Translations under genes and position numbers: made by a program | NCBI RefSeq assembly: GCF_023284045.1 | Contig: NZ_JAKIKQ010000001.1 | Span: 372,001-436,000, forward strand | Source: Shewanella kaireitica | Lineage (GTDB): Bacteria > Pseudomonadota > Gammaproteobacteria > Enterobacterales > Shewanellaceae | Length of the DNA stretch: 64,000 nucleotides | Reading direction: 5' to 3' | The notes under the pieces: model-generated | Databases searched by the model: none | What the model was told of the DNA's origin: nothing | What the model saw: the letters and a program-made list of their open reading frames with translations, nothing else | Shown here: positions 35,069 to 44,238 of the stretch, one piece after another | How the letters are laid out: every line of letters starts with the position of its first letter | Numbering within the stretch: position 1 is the first letter of the stretch

Positions 35069-35880
35069 AGAAGTTAAGTTTCTCTACCATTATGCTTTGG
35101 GCTGGCATGTTCTTCCTGTACGCGCCAATGTTCATCTTAGTGTTTTACTCATTCAATGAATCTAAGCTCGTTACCGTGTGGGGGGGATTTTCGGTTAAGT
35201 GGTATGGCGAGCTGTTTCGCGATCAGCAGATTCTAGATGCGGTAGGCACCAGTTTGCAGGTGGCGTTTTACGCCTCTACCATGGCGGTTATTCTCGGCAC
35301 GATGGCGGCGTTTGTGATGACCCGTTTCGCTCGAGGTTGGGGCAAGTTAACCTTGTCGAATATGATTACGGCGCCGCTGGTCATGCCTGAAGTGATCACC
35401 GGTTTGTCCTTGCTGTTATTGTTTGTGCATATGGCCGACTTTCTGGGCTGGCCGGCAGAAAGAGGCATGCTAACCGTGTGGATTGCGCACTCAACCTTCT
35501 GTGCGGCTTATGTGGCGGTTGTGGTGTCGTCGAGATTGCGCGAGATTGACCGTTCAGTGGAAGAGGCGGCGCAAGACCTTGGTGCTACACCGTTGAAGAC
35601 CTTCTTTCAAATCACTGTGCCGATGATATCACCAGCAATCGTCGCAGGTTGGTTGCTGTCGTTTAGCTTGTCATTAGATGACTTAGTGATCGCAAGTTTC
35701 GCATCAGGTCCAGGGGCAACAACCTTACCTATGGTGGTGTTCTCCTCTGTAAGAATGGGGGTATCTCCTAAGATAAATGCCTTGGCGACCTTGATTATTC
35801 TTATGGTGTCCTTGATAGCATTCATCTCTTGGTATTTTGCCCGCAGAGCCGATGCTAAGCAGCGCTCAAGCTCAGCCTAG
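35065..35880 (+). CDS. potI: Putrescine ABC transporter permease
   Basis: 271 residues with six spans. EEAAQDLGATPLKTFFQITVPMISPAIVAG is the EAA coupling loop; SLSLDDLVIASFASGPGATTLPMVVFSSVR is the conserved PotC/PotI region. Pairs with PotH to form the channel. It closes the potFGHI set. Confidence 0.93.
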   Translation: MKKLSFSTIMLWAGMFFLYAPMFILVFYSFNESKLVTVWGGFSVKWYGELFRDQQILDAVGTSLQVAFYASTMAVILGTMAAFVMTRFARGWGKLTLSNMITAPLVMPEVITGLSLLLLFVHMADFLGWPAERGMLTVWIAHSTFCAAYVAVVVSSRLREIDRSVEEAAQDLGATPLKTFFQITVPMISPAIVAGWLLSFSLSLDDLVIASFASGPGATTLPMVVFSSVRMGVSPKINALATLIILMVSLIAFISWYFARRADAKQRSSSA

Positions 35881-35895
35881 ACAGCCAAAAAGAGT

Positions 35896-35928
35896 CAGAT
35901 CATGTAAAGCTTTGTTCTACATGATCTG
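35896..35928. terminator. Stem-loop after potI
   Basis: CAGATCATGTA and TACATGATCTG form a perfect 11-bp stem with an 11-base loop. No T run follows, so it may only slow or stabilise the transcript, allowing read-through into the second puuB-like gene. Confidence 0.5.
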
Positions 35929-36025
35929 CCGCTAGGCATTATTAGATTGTTGAAGATTCAGAGCTGTATATAGCTCACCGATAGTGATCGTAAAATTCGC
36001 TTACAAAGCGAGAAGGACAGAAGTT

Positions 36026-37348
36026 ATGTCAATAATAAATAACCAAAGGCAGGCGGAAACCATGACCAGTACACCACATGCAGATTCATACTACGCGGCA
36101 TCGGCTAATGACAAAACAGAGCGTGCTCAACTGCAAGATAATATCGATACTGACATCTGTATTATTGGCGCTGGTTACACAGGTTTATCGACTGCACTGC
36201 ACCTATTAGAGATGGGCTATAGCGTGACGGTATTGGAAGCGGCGCGCATTGGGTGGGGCGCGTCGGGTCGAAACGGCGGTCAAATCGTCAATAGCTTTAG
36301 TCGTGATATCGATTCTATTGAAAAGACTGTTGGCAAAGAGGCGGGTCAGTTGTTTGGTGAAATGGCCTTTGAAGGCGCTCGTATTATTAAGGAGCGGATC
36401 AACAAGTATAATATTCAATGTGACCTGCAAGATGGTGGCGTATTTGCCGCGCTTAATAACAAGCAGATGGGACATCTACAGTCACAAAAGGCGCTGTGGG
36501 AAAAGCACGGCCACATGAATCATCTAGAGTTACTGGATGGAAGTGCTATTCGTAAAGTGGTTGATACCGAAGCCTATGTTGGTGGATTACTCGATAAAAG
36601 CGGTGGTCATATCCACCCACTGAATTTAGCCTTGGGGGAGGCCGCTGCGGTGGAGTCCCTTGGCGGGAAGATCTATGAAAACTCTGCGGTAATTAAAGTC
36701 GACGAGGGGGAAAACCCTGTCATTCATACCGCAAACGGCAGCGTAAAATCGAAATTTGTGGTGGTGGCAGGTAATGCTTACCTTGGAGGGCTAATTCCTA
36801 AGTTGCAAGCTAAAGCCATGCCTTGTGGCACTCAGGTCATTACTACTGAACCGCTTAGCGATGAATTGGCGAAAAGCTTACTCCCACAGAATTACTGCGT
36901 TGAAGATTGTAATTATTTACTGGATTATTTTCGTTTATCTGGTGATAACCGTCTTATTTATGGCGGCGGTGTGGTTTACGGCGCACGTGACCCGGCGGAT
37001 ATCAAATCAATCATTACCCCCAAAATGCTAAAAACGTTCCCACAGCTTAAAGATGTGAAGATTGATTACACTTGGACCGGTAATTTCTTGCTGACTTTAT
37101 CTCGTCTACCTCAAGTCGGGCGTATTGGCAGCAATATCTATTACTCACAGGGCTGCAGTGGTCACGGAGTTACCTATACGCATTTAGCCGGAAAAATCTT
37201 AGCTGAAGCGATTAATGGTCAAGCAACACGATTTGATGCCTTTGCAGGCTTGCCGCACTATCCATTCCCTGGTGGGCATATGTTCCAGGTGCCATTCAGC
37301 GCTATCGGCGCTTGGTACTACACCATGCGTGATAAGTTAGGCGTTTAA
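36026..37348 (+). CDS. puuB: Gamma-glutamylputrescine oxidase-like FAD oxidoreductase (copy 2)
   Basis: 440 residues from ATG 36026 with AAGGACAG upstream; the frame opens earlier at a GTG (35984) with no ribosome site. DTDICIIGAGYTGLSTALHLL is the FAD fold, WGASGRNGGQIV the DAO-family motif, and YYSQGCSGHGVTYTHLAGKILAEAI the C-terminal FAD contact. It is a clear paralogue of the gene at 26863 (same layout and many shared motifs) but diverged, so the two may prefer different gamma-glutamyl amines (for example putrescine against diaminopropane or spermidine). It ends at a strong terminator. Confidence 0.86.
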   Translation: MSIINNQRQAETMTSTPHADSYYAASANDKTERAQLQDNIDTDICIIGAGYTGLSTALHLLEMGYSVTVLEAARIGWGASGRNGGQIVNSFSRDIDSIEKTVGKEAGQLFGEMAFEGARIIKERINKYNIQCDLQDGGVFAALNNKQMGHLQSQKALWEKHGHMNHLELLDGSAIRKVVDTEAYVGGLLDKSGGHIHPLNLALGEAAAVESLGGKIYENSAVIKVDEGENPVIHTANGSVKSKFVVVAGNAYLGGLIPKLQAKAMPCGTQVITTEPLSDELAKSLLPQNYCVEDCNYLLDYFRLSGDNRLIYGGGVVYGARDPADIKSIITPKMLKTFPQLKDVKIDYTWTGNFLLTLSRLPQVGRIGSNIYYSQGCSGHGVTYTHLAGKILAEAINGQATRFDAFAGLPHYPFPGGHMFQVPFSAIGAWYYTMRDKLGV

Positions 37349-37375
37349 TCCTAGTCACTATCCACCCAATACATA

Positions 37376-37400
37376 AAGCCTACTTGAGTAGGCTTTTTTT
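37376..37400 (+). terminator. Terminator after second puuB-like gene
   Basis: AAGCCTAC-TTGA-GTAGGCTT, followed by further T residues to 37400, is an intrinsic terminator ending the pot/puu block. Confidence 0.92.
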
Positions 37401-37417
37401 GTGTTGCTGCAGTGACT

Positions 37418-37534
37418 TTAAAAACTCGATTGCAGTTTTTTAATCGCTAGCCCCAAACCTATTACCAACACCTCAACAGCGGCAATCCCTGCGATAACGT
37501 GAAGTAATGCAGGTACATGTCTAATAAAATCCAT
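37418..37534 (-). CDS. Putative 38-residue membrane miniprotein
   Basis: A minus-strand frame from ATG 37534 to TAA at 37418 encodes MDFIRHVPALLHV, then AGIAAVEVLVIGLGLAIKKL and a short polar tail. It is a single hydrophobic helix with a basic end, the shape of small inner-membrane regulators or type I toxins. GAGAGAAATAGAG precedes the ATG. It is convergent with the puuB copy. No family is recognised; it is too short for most gene callers. The stretch 37535-37825 upstream of the cytochrome genes holds no other gene. Confidence 0.5.
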   Translation of the reverse strand: MDFIRHVPALLHVIAGIAAVEVLVIGLGLAIKKLQSSF

Positions 37535-37600
37535 CTCTATTTCTCTCTAGATACATGTTGTTACGTGTTCTAAATATCTCATACATCTAGTTCTAAAATT

Positions 37601-37614
37601 TTGATTTTGATCGC
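37601..37614. promoter_or_regulatory. Weak FNR-like site upstream of the cytochrome operon
   Basis: TTGATTTTGATCGC matches the FNR/EtrA consensus TTGAT-N4-ATCAA in the first half and ATC of the second. It is 212 bp before the first cytochrome start. Oxygen control of a cbb3-type locus would be usual, but this match is imperfect. Confidence 0.25.
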
Positions 37615-37825
37615 AAAAAGCCTGTTTTTGAGCGAAGAGATGTTATCTCTTTTAAGTATTTAAAAATGAGTGAGAGGCGTTAGCTTGCCATTCAAATGCT
37701 TAAGATTGTGAACTAATTCCACTGTGGAAACGTAAAGTTATTTAGAAGATATGACTATTGATGCTGGCAAATCGAGCCATTCATACTAGTTTCAATAGGG
37801 TGCATAAGAAAATAAGAGACAACTA

Positions 37826-38158
37826 ATGAATCGAATAATCCTGCTAATCGCGCTTTCATTTTTAGCCTTTAACGCCAAGGCGAACTATGAACCGTCGTTT
37901 GAAATAGGTAAGCAAAAAGCCAAAGTTTGTATGACATGTCACGGTGAAGATGGCATATCAACACTAGATCCTTACCCTAATTTACGTGGTCAGAAAGTGG
38001 GTTATTTGATCTCCTCCCTCAAAGATTATAAGTCGAGGCAACGCACCAGTGGCCTTGCGATTCTAATGCAGCAGCAAGCTGATGCTCTATCAGAGCAAGA
38101 TATCAAAGATATTGCCTATTATTTTTCAGTGCTCGGTACTAAAAAGGAAGGGGAATAG
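37826..38158 (+). CDS. Monohaem class I cytochrome c, periplasmic
   Basis: 110 residues. Signal peptide (LLIALSFLAFNAKA, cleavage about residue 19), then one haem site CMTCH and a later Met (ILMQQQ) as the probable sixth ligand. It looks like a small c553/c4-type carrier. Three bases separate its stop from ccoN, so it is the first gene of the oxidase operon and may deliver electrons to it. Confidence 0.87.
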   Translation: MNRIILLIALSFLAFNAKANYEPSFEIGKQKAKVCMTCHGEDGISTLDPYPNLRGQKVGYLISSLKDYKSRQRTSGLAILMQQQADALSEQDIKDIAYYFSVLGTKKEGE

Positions 38159-38161
38159 CGT

Positions 38162-39571
38162 ATGTCACCAGGCATGGAGCTCTATGACGTAAAAGTTGTC
38201 CGTTACTTTATTGTGGCCGCAGTGGCTTGGTCCATTGCTGGAATGTTTATTGGCGTCGTACTGGCTGCGCAGCTGTATTGGCCAGTGCTCAATTTTGATT
38301 CTGAGTATATCCAGTTCGGCCGTTTAAGACCGCTACACACCTCGGGGGTGATTTACGGTTTTGTGGTCAACATGTTGATGGGGACTTCACTCTACATAGT
38401 GCAAAGAACTGGTCAAACTAAACTGTTTAATCAAAGCCTGTCCTGGATGGTTTTTTGGGGATGGCAACTCGTGTTGTTTTTGGCTTTAGTTACCTTACCG
38501 ATGGGATATACCACTAGTAAAGAATATGCAGAGCTAGAGTGGCCAATTGATTTGCTTATTGTACTGGTATGGGTGTTATACGCAGTGCTATTTTTTGGCA
38601 CGATAGCAAAAAGAAAAGTCAATCATATTTTTGTTGCAAATTGGTTCTTTGGCGCCTTTATTATTGTGGTGGCGCTTATCTTCATCCTTAATAACCTTGC
38701 TATGCCTGTGTCTTTAATGAAATCATATTCTGTATTTGCGGGGGCTCAAGATGCCATTGTTCAGTGGTGGTGGGGGCACAATGCCGTTGGGTTCCTGCTA
38801 ACAGCCGGCATCATTGGTATGAACTACTATTTCATCCCTAAGTTGTCAGAAAGACCTATTTATTCATATCGCTTATCCGTCATCCATTTTTGGGGCCTAG
38901 TAGGTTTCTATACTTGGGCGGGTACCCATCACTTAGTTTACTCATCAGTACCTGTATGGGTTCAAAATATCGGTATTGTTATGTCACTCATCCTTTGGCT
39001 TCCCTCCTGGGCTGGGGCATTTAACAGTGCGATGACTTTATTGCAAAACAAGGAAAAGCTTAAGACTGATTACATTATGTGGTTTTTCATGTCGGCAATT
39101 CTCTATTACTGCTTAGCGACATTTGAAGGGCCGTTACTGGCGATTCGCTGGTTTAACATGGTGGCACATAACACCGAATGGATTATTGGTCATGTACATT
39201 CGGCAGCGCTCGGTTGGGTTGGTATGTCGGGTATTGCAACTTTCTATTACTTTATTCCGCGCTTGTGGGGTAAGACTCAGCTTTGGTCAAATCGAATGCT
39301 CAAATGGCATTTCTGGTTAGCCCATGTGGGTGTGGCGCTTTATGCCATTGCGCTTTGGGTTGCAGGGATTGGTGAAGGTTACATGTGGTTAGCACAGCAA
39401 GAAAATGGCTCGCTTGTCTACAGCTTTGTTGAAGCAATGGACTTTAAAGCTCCTTGGTTATTTGTTCGATTCTTTGGCGGTGCATGTTTTGTAACGGGTC
39501 TGCTACTGATGGCATTTAATCTCTACAAAACCGTTTCGCTAGAGCAGGAGGGAGTTGCTGATGCTAACTAA
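38162..39571 (+). CDS. ccoN: cbb3-type cytochrome oxidase catalytic subunit
   Basis: 469 residues, 12 membrane spans by eye. The ligand residues are all present: RPLHTSGVIYG (low-spin haem b), WWWGHNAVGF (CuB), YTWAGTHHLVYSS (two CuB His, with the helix-VII Tyr) and IIGHVHSAALGW (haem b3 and b). So the oxygen-reduction site is complete. GTHH replaces the usual GPHH, a small deviation. It overlaps the ccoO start by about 11 bp. No ccoQ, and no ccoGHIS assembly genes, in the window, so maturation must depend on another locus. Confidence 0.92.
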   Translation: MSPGMELYDVKVVRYFIVAAVAWSIAGMFIGVVLAAQLYWPVLNFDSEYIQFGRLRPLHTSGVIYGFVVNMLMGTSLYIVQRTGQTKLFNQSLSWMVFWGWQLVLFLALVTLPMGYTTSKEYAELEWPIDLLIVLVWVLYAVLFFGTIAKRKVNHIFVANWFFGAFIIVVALIFILNNLAMPVSLMKSYSVFAGAQDAIVQWWWGHNAVGFLLTAGIIGMNYYFIPKLSERPIYSYRLSVIHFWGLVGFYTWAGTHHLVYSSVPVWVQNIGIVMSLILWLPSWAGAFNSAMTLLQNKEKLKTDYIMWFFMSAILYYCLATFEGPLLAIRWFNMVAHNTEWIIGHVHSAALGWVGMSGIATFYYFIPRLWGKTQLWSNRMLKWHFWLAHVGVALYAIALWVAGIGEGYMWLAQQENGSLVYSFVEAMDFKAPWLFVRFFGGACFVTGLLLMAFNLYKTVSLEQEGVADAN

Positions 39572-40175
39572 AGACTTTACGCACTCGGTTGTTATCCTGA
39601 TTATTTCAACTATTGTGGTTGCCAGTTTTTCTGTATTGGTGCTGGTGGTACCTAACCTTGTTCGCACCGATGAAATTAGAGCGACGTCGTTAGCCAAACC
39701 ACTAACAGCATTAGAAGTCGCGGGTAGAGATGTTTATATAAGCGAAGGTTGTCATGTTTGTCACACTCAGATGGTGCGAGGCATTGAGCCTGAAATAAAA
39801 CGTGATGGTCGAGCGAATAAGGAGGGGGATGATATTTATGAGTTTCCTAACCTTTGGGGGTCGAAAAGAACGGGGCCTGATTTGACTAATTTGGGACGGA
39901 AATATTCAGCGCAGTGGCAACGATTACATCTTATTGATCCAAGGCAGGTTGTTCCAACGTCTTTAATGCCGGCGTATCCATGGTTATTTAAACAGGTGCT
40001 ATCAGGCGATGATATTGAGAATAAGATGCGCGTCCTACAGGGGTTAGGTGTGCCTTACACTGAGAGTGAGATAGAGCGTTCGCGTCTTGCTGTGAAAGGG
40101 GTGACAAAAGGAGAAGCTTTGATTCACTACTTACAAAGCTTAGGGAATGACACTGCCAGCGATCAGGAGCGTTGA
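39561..40175 (+). CDS. ccoO: cbb3-type oxidase monohaem subunit
   Basis: 204 residues from ATG 39561, with AGGAGG nine bases upstream. One N-terminal membrane anchor (VVILIISTIVVASFSVLVLVV), then haem site GCHVCHTQMVRGI, FPNLWGSKRTGPDLTNLGRKYS, and LMPAYPWL holding the axial Met. These are the standard CcoO features. The segment after the haem site is diverged from typical CcoO (EPEIKRDGRANKEGDD), fitting a side branch of the family. It precedes the ccoP fusion by 1 bp. Confidence 0.92.
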   Translation: MLTKDFTHSVVILIISTIVVASFSVLVLVVPNLVRTDEIRATSLAKPLTALEVAGRDVYISEGCHVCHTQMVRGIEPEIKRDGRANKEGDDIYEFPNLWGSKRTGPDLTNLGRKYSAQWQRLHLIDPRQVVPTSLMPAYPWLFKQVLSGDDIENKMRVLQGLGVPYTESEIERSRLAVKGVTKGEALIHYLQSLGNDTASDQER

Positions 40176-40176
40176 T

Positions 40177-42342
40177 ATGACTGTTTTCTGGAACACCTGG
40201 GTGATTGTATTCATCTTCATCTTTCTCGCATTTATGGCGTTGGTGGTCATTAAATACTGGCGAACTGAGCATACTGCCGATAAAGATAAAACCATTGAGA
40301 GCTTTGACGGTATTGATGAAAACGATGCACCTCCGCCACGCATTTTTTACCTGGCTTACCTAATAGCATTTATTATTTCTGCAGGATTCTTAGTCTTATA
40401 TCCAGGTCTAGGAAACTGGGCTGGTTTAATGGGCTGGAAGCAGATCGACGATGCGCTGAGCTCCCCGACGACTGACTTGGATATGCAAATAGCACCCTTG
40501 AGCGATCTCAGTCTAGGAGGATTAGCCGCTAATCCCCAAGTAACTAAAAGCGGAGAGTTGTTATTTCAAAATCATTGCGCAGCATGTCATCGCGCCAATG
40601 CTCAAGGGCAAAAGCACTTTCCCAACCTTACTGATAATGAATGGCTTTATGGCGGAACCGAAAAAGATATTATCCACTCTATTGAAAAGGGACGTCATGG
40701 TGCAATGCCTGGTTGGAAAGATATTTTGTCGGAAGATCAAATTCTAAAAATGTCTTACTACATAGGCTCCCTACAGCGTCGAAACTTAAATGCGCCACAA
40801 GTGAAGATTGACCTGGGTAAAGAGATATTTGTGCAATATTGTTCAAGCTGCCATGGCGACGGTACTGTTGCCAATATTGAAATAGGTGCGCCAGTATTAT
40901 CAGATGATATTTGGTTGCATGGTGGCAGTATTGAGGAGATAAAACATACTATCGAATTTGGTCTGAATAACCTGATGCCAGCTTTTGCGGAACAGTTAAG
41001 TCGTAATGAAATACTGGCTATTGGCGCTTATATTACCGAGCAAAGGCTTCGTTATGACGCCAAACTTGCTGCGCTTGACACTCAATCAGTTGCACGAGGT
41101 GAATATTTAGCCAATGCGGGTGACTGTGTTGCTTGCCATAGCTCAGAAAGTGGCGAGCGTTTTGCAGGTGGGCTGCCATTTAAAACGCCTTTTGGCACCA
41201 TCTATTCAACCAATATTACGCCACACTTCAGTGAAGGTATTGGTGATAATGACTATGCAGAGTTTAAAGCTGCGTTATTTGATGGAAAAGGCAAGCATGG
41301 GTATCTGTATCCAGCAATGCCCTATACCTCTTATCAGTATTTAACCGAACAAGACACTCAAGATTTATGGAATTACTTACAATCGATTACGGCGGTGCCA
41401 AGACAGAATGATCCTAATGAGATGATGTTTCCGTCCAATATTCGCCAAGGGCTATTAGGTTGGAACCTGGTGTTCATGGATACCGAACCTCTGTCTTATG
41501 CAGCCCCCGAGCATGTAGAGCTGAATGAACATGAACTCAAGCAGTGGCAGCAGGGTAAGTACTGGGTGATGGGGCTGGGTCATTGCTCAGAATGCCACAC
41601 CCCTCGAAATTTGGCGCAGGCTTTAATCCCTGAAAAAATATTCCAAGGTAATATAATTGATGGTTGGAATGCCCCTAATATTTCTGCCCAAGAGCTGCAC
41701 GAAGACCGATGGGATTTAGAGTCGCTGACAGATTTTCTGCACACTGGGCACTCTGATAAAGGTTCAGCGTTTGCTGGTATGGCTGATGTGGTGAAAAATA
41801 GCACCAGCTTGATGACTCGAGATGATATTGAAGCGATATCACGCTATTTATTGGTTGGTGATGTTTATAACACTATTCCAGATGGCCAAAAGCAGCTTTC
41901 ACCTACGGGGTTTGTGGCGGAGTCATATTCAGCAGAACAATTTGAAACGTTTGCCATGTACGCTGATACCTGTGGAGCTTGCCACGGAGAAGATGGTAAA
42001 GGTCGCGATCCGATTGCGCCAACACTGCTTAATAATGGCATTATCATGCACAGTGATCCTTTCAATACTATCGCCGTGACGATCCGTGGTTTAGCGCCGA
42101 CCTATCTGGATGAAGAGCGGAACTTTATGCCGATGACCAGCTTTCAGAATGTGCTTACCGATAGCGAGTTAGCAAAGCTCATCAGCTTTGTACGCTTATA
42201 TTTAGGTGGCCGTGAGGAGCCTGTGACTGCCGCGCAAGTCAAGGCGGTGCGCCAACAGTTGGAAAAAGCTGGATTTGCGGGCAACCTGCACACCACTCCA
42301 GATATGTATGATCATAAAGATACTGATATCAATATTGATTAG
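40177..42342 (+). CDS. ccoP: Pentahaem CcoP: di-haem CcoP fused to three-haem AdhB-like cytochrome
   Basis: 721 residues from ATG 40177 (AGGAG upstream; the frame opens 10 codons earlier inside ccoO). Two N-terminal helices with FDGIDENDAPPPR between them, then LYPGLGNWAGLMGW, are normal CcoP. Haem sites: Cys134 CAACH, Cys222 CSSCH (CcoP pair), then Cys317 CVACH, Cys470 CSECH, Cys599 CGACH. Residues about 305-700 follow the alcohol/gluconate dehydrogenase cytochrome subunit (ARGEYLANAGDCVACH, GGLPFKTPFGTIYSTNITP, YPAMPYTSY). Ordinary CcoP is about 300 residues with two haems, so the fusion adds a periplasmic electron-entry module. Confidence 0.92.
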   Translation: MTVFWNTWVIVFIFIFLAFMALVVIKYWRTEHTADKDKTIESFDGIDENDAPPPRIFYLAYLIAFIISAGFLVLYPGLGNWAGLMGWKQIDDALSSPTTDLDMQIAPLSDLSLGGLAANPQVTKSGELLFQNHCAACHRANAQGQKHFPNLTDNEWLYGGTEKDIIHSIEKGRHGAMPGWKDILSEDQILKMSYYIGSLQRRNLNAPQVKIDLGKEIFVQYCSSCHGDGTVANIEIGAPVLSDDIWLHGGSIEEIKHTIEFGLNNLMPAFAEQLSRNEILAIGAYITEQRLRYDAKLAALDTQSVARGEYLANAGDCVACHSSESGERFAGGLPFKTPFGTIYSTNITPHFSEGIGDNDYAEFKAALFDGKGKHGYLYPAMPYTSYQYLTEQDTQDLWNYLQSITAVPRQNDPNEMMFPSNIRQGLLGWNLVFMDTEPLSYAAPEHVELNEHELKQWQQGKYWVMGLGHCSECHTPRNLAQALIPEKIFQGNIIDGWNAPNISAQELHEDRWDLESLTDFLHTGHSDKGSAFAGMADVVKNSTSLMTRDDIEAISRYLLVGDVYNTIPDGQKQLSPTGFVAESYSAEQFETFAMYADTCGACHGEDGKGRDPIAPTLLNNGIIMHSDPFNTIAVTIRGLAPTYLDEERNFMPMTSFQNVLTDSELAKLISFVRLYLGGREEPVTAAQVKAVRQQLEKAGFAGNLHTTPDMYDHKDTDINID

Positions 42343-42360
42343 CGAATTTTCGACTGCATA

Positions 42361-42386
42361 AAAAAGCCTGCTATGCAGGCTTTTTT
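42361..42386. terminator. Bidirectional terminator between ccoP and peroxidase gene
   Basis: AAAAAGCCTGC-TAT-GCAGGCTTTTTT, flanked by A and T runs, stops both convergent transcripts. Confidence 0.93.
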
Positions 42387-42404
42387 ATGCGTTTCACCAT
42401 AGCA

Positions 42405-43934
42405 TTAGCGAACAAAAGGGTCGCTAAATTTTTCATCAGTTAACAAACTTTCATCGGTTAAGGTGGCTAAAAATGCCAACAGTTGTGCTTGCTCTATAGC
42501 ACTGAAATTATAGCGAACGGGGTTACCGTCACTATCCCTTAGTGAGCCTTGTAGTGTAGGGTGAGCTGCAATGCCACTGCTGTAATGTTCTATCACTTGC
42601 GATAGGGTATCGAATCGCCCATCGTGCATATAGGGAGCGGTAACCTCAATATTTCTCAGAGATGGAGATTTGAATTTCCCTCTGTGGCCCATACTCCCTG
42701 TTGATTCAAACACGCCAAGATCTGCATCAGAGCTTGCATCTAATCCATTGTTGCTGGCACTGGTGGTCGCATTCGAATCATCGGCAATAACAGGTCCAAT
42801 AAATGCCTCACTGCTGTGACAGCTAGAGCAGGGAGCAATGCCATTCCTTGGCGTCATAAATAGTCGTTTACCTGCATTCTCATCGAGACTGTAATTGCCA
42901 AAGTCATCAAGCGGGTTATTGACCGTCACTCGACCTTGATCATATCTAGCATCAATGCTGACCATGGATCGAATAAACTGTGCCAAAGCAAAGCTTATTC
43001 TTTCACTCGTGACCGTTTCATCGCCAAAGGCACTGCTAAATAATGCTGCATAATATGGTTGAGCCGTTATGACATCGACCAGTTGAGTTAAGGTTAAGCC
43101 CATTTCTACGCTGTCTTGAATCGGCATCAATACTTGCTGCTCCAATGTTTCTGCTCGCTCGTCCCAGAAAAACTTTCCTGTTTGATAAAACCTTGCATTG
43201 GTTAACGACATAGAGTGGCGACGCGTCTCTCCTCCGTCAAAACCGACACTTAAACGACGAGAGTCGGAAAAGCCTTCAGCTTGTACATGGCATGACGCAC
43301 AAGATACTGAATCATTAAGGCTCAACTTTGTTTCGTAAAAAAGTACTCTGCCCAAGGTGGCTCCATTATCCGTGATGGGATTATTGTCCGGCGTATTATC
43401 AGATGTGATTGCAGCAGATTGAAACGGAAAATTATTTGCGAACGCATTAACGTTGTAATGCTGGGGCAACACAATATTGGCGTAGTTAAACTGTGATTCT
43501 GGAAGTGTTAGCAGGCTTTGTTGGGTTATGGGGCTGATGATGACTAACAAGGTTTGTTCAACGCTAACCTGCCCATCCGATAGACTAACTATAAGGCTTT
43601 CTTGTTGTTGTGTTTGTACATCGTTAGCATTGATAAGTAGTTGGCTGCCCTGTATTTCGGCGCTGATGAAAGATGGACTGCTGAGGCTTAGGGAGAGTGA
43701 ATCGCCATCGGCATCGCTCGTTATCAATTCTATGCTGCTAGTACTTAAACTTTCGATCTCTAGACTAGAGGTTGCCAAGGTCAATATGGGAGCTGTGTTT
43801 GTGGGCACTGCACTGATGGGCGCGAGATCTGCAATTGTGGTGTCAGTACTGTCTCCACCTCCTCCACAAGCTACGAGAGAGATAGTTAATGCTGCTAAAG
43901 CAATATGGGGCGTTATTGTGTCATGCAATCTCAT
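42405..43934 (-). CDS. Di-haem cytochrome c peroxidase/MauG-family lipoprotein with Ig-like N-domain
   Basis: 509 residues from ATG 43934. Lipobox SLVAC with Cys23. Residues about 40-135 resemble a cadherin/Ig-like repeat (LTLATSSLEIES...DADGDSLSLSLSSP...SLSDGQVSV). The enzyme part has haem sites CASCH (Cys212) and CSSCH (Cys369), GRVLFYETKLS, FWDERAETLEQQ and APYMHDGRFDTL. It is of the bacterial CCP/MauG group, reducing H2O2 or oxidising a partner. Convergent with the oxidase operon, so functionally linked only by position. Outer-membrane anchored by inference. Confidence 0.88.
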   Translation of the reverse strand: MRLHDTITPHIALAALTISLVACGGGGDSTDTTIADLAPISAVPTNTAPILTLATSSLEIESLSTSSIELITSDADGDSLSLSLSSPSFISAEIQGSQLLINANDVQTQQQESLIVSLSDGQVSVEQTLLVIISPITQQSLLTLPESQFNYANIVLPQHYNVNAFANNFPFQSAAITSDNTPDNNPITDNGATLGRVLFYETKLSLNDSVSCASCHVQAEGFSDSRRLSVGFDGGETRRHSMSLTNARFYQTGKFFWDERAETLEQQVLMPIQDSVEMGLTLTQLVDVITAQPYYAALFSSAFGDETVTSERISFALAQFIRSMVSIDARYDQGRVTVNNPLDDFGNYSLDENAGKRLFMTPRNGIAPCSSCHSSEAFIGPVIADDSNATTSASNNGLDASSDADLGVFESTGSMGHRGKFKSPSLRNIEVTAPYMHDGRFDTLSQVIEHYSSGIAAHPTLQGSLRDSDGNPVRYNFSAIEQAQLLAFLATLTDESLLTDEKFSDPFVR

Positions 43935-44238
43935 AGAATCTACTCTCAAGTTAACCAGTTATTAACGTTTGTAACTATAGATAATTAGAGGTCAACGAGT
44001 GACTGCTGTTTGTAAAGATACGCAAAGCTGCAGCGAGAGCATCTTTTGATTACACCGCACAGGCAGGTAATAGACTTAGCTGCTTGAATGAATCTAACTT
44101 GATAATAGATCATGCCACTGCTAGCTTTTATTGCAGTGTTTTATACTGCGAAAAGATTTGCTGTTTGGGAAGTTGTCCTAATTTATCTGGCCGCTAATAT
44201 GCAATTTTGCATGAGCTAAAAGGACTAAAGGGATTTGT

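Noticed and set aside
37601-37614. FNR site as firm evidence of anaerobic control of the oxidase
   Set aside because: Only one half and part of the second fit the consensus and the distance to the gene is large; kept as a low-confidence site only.
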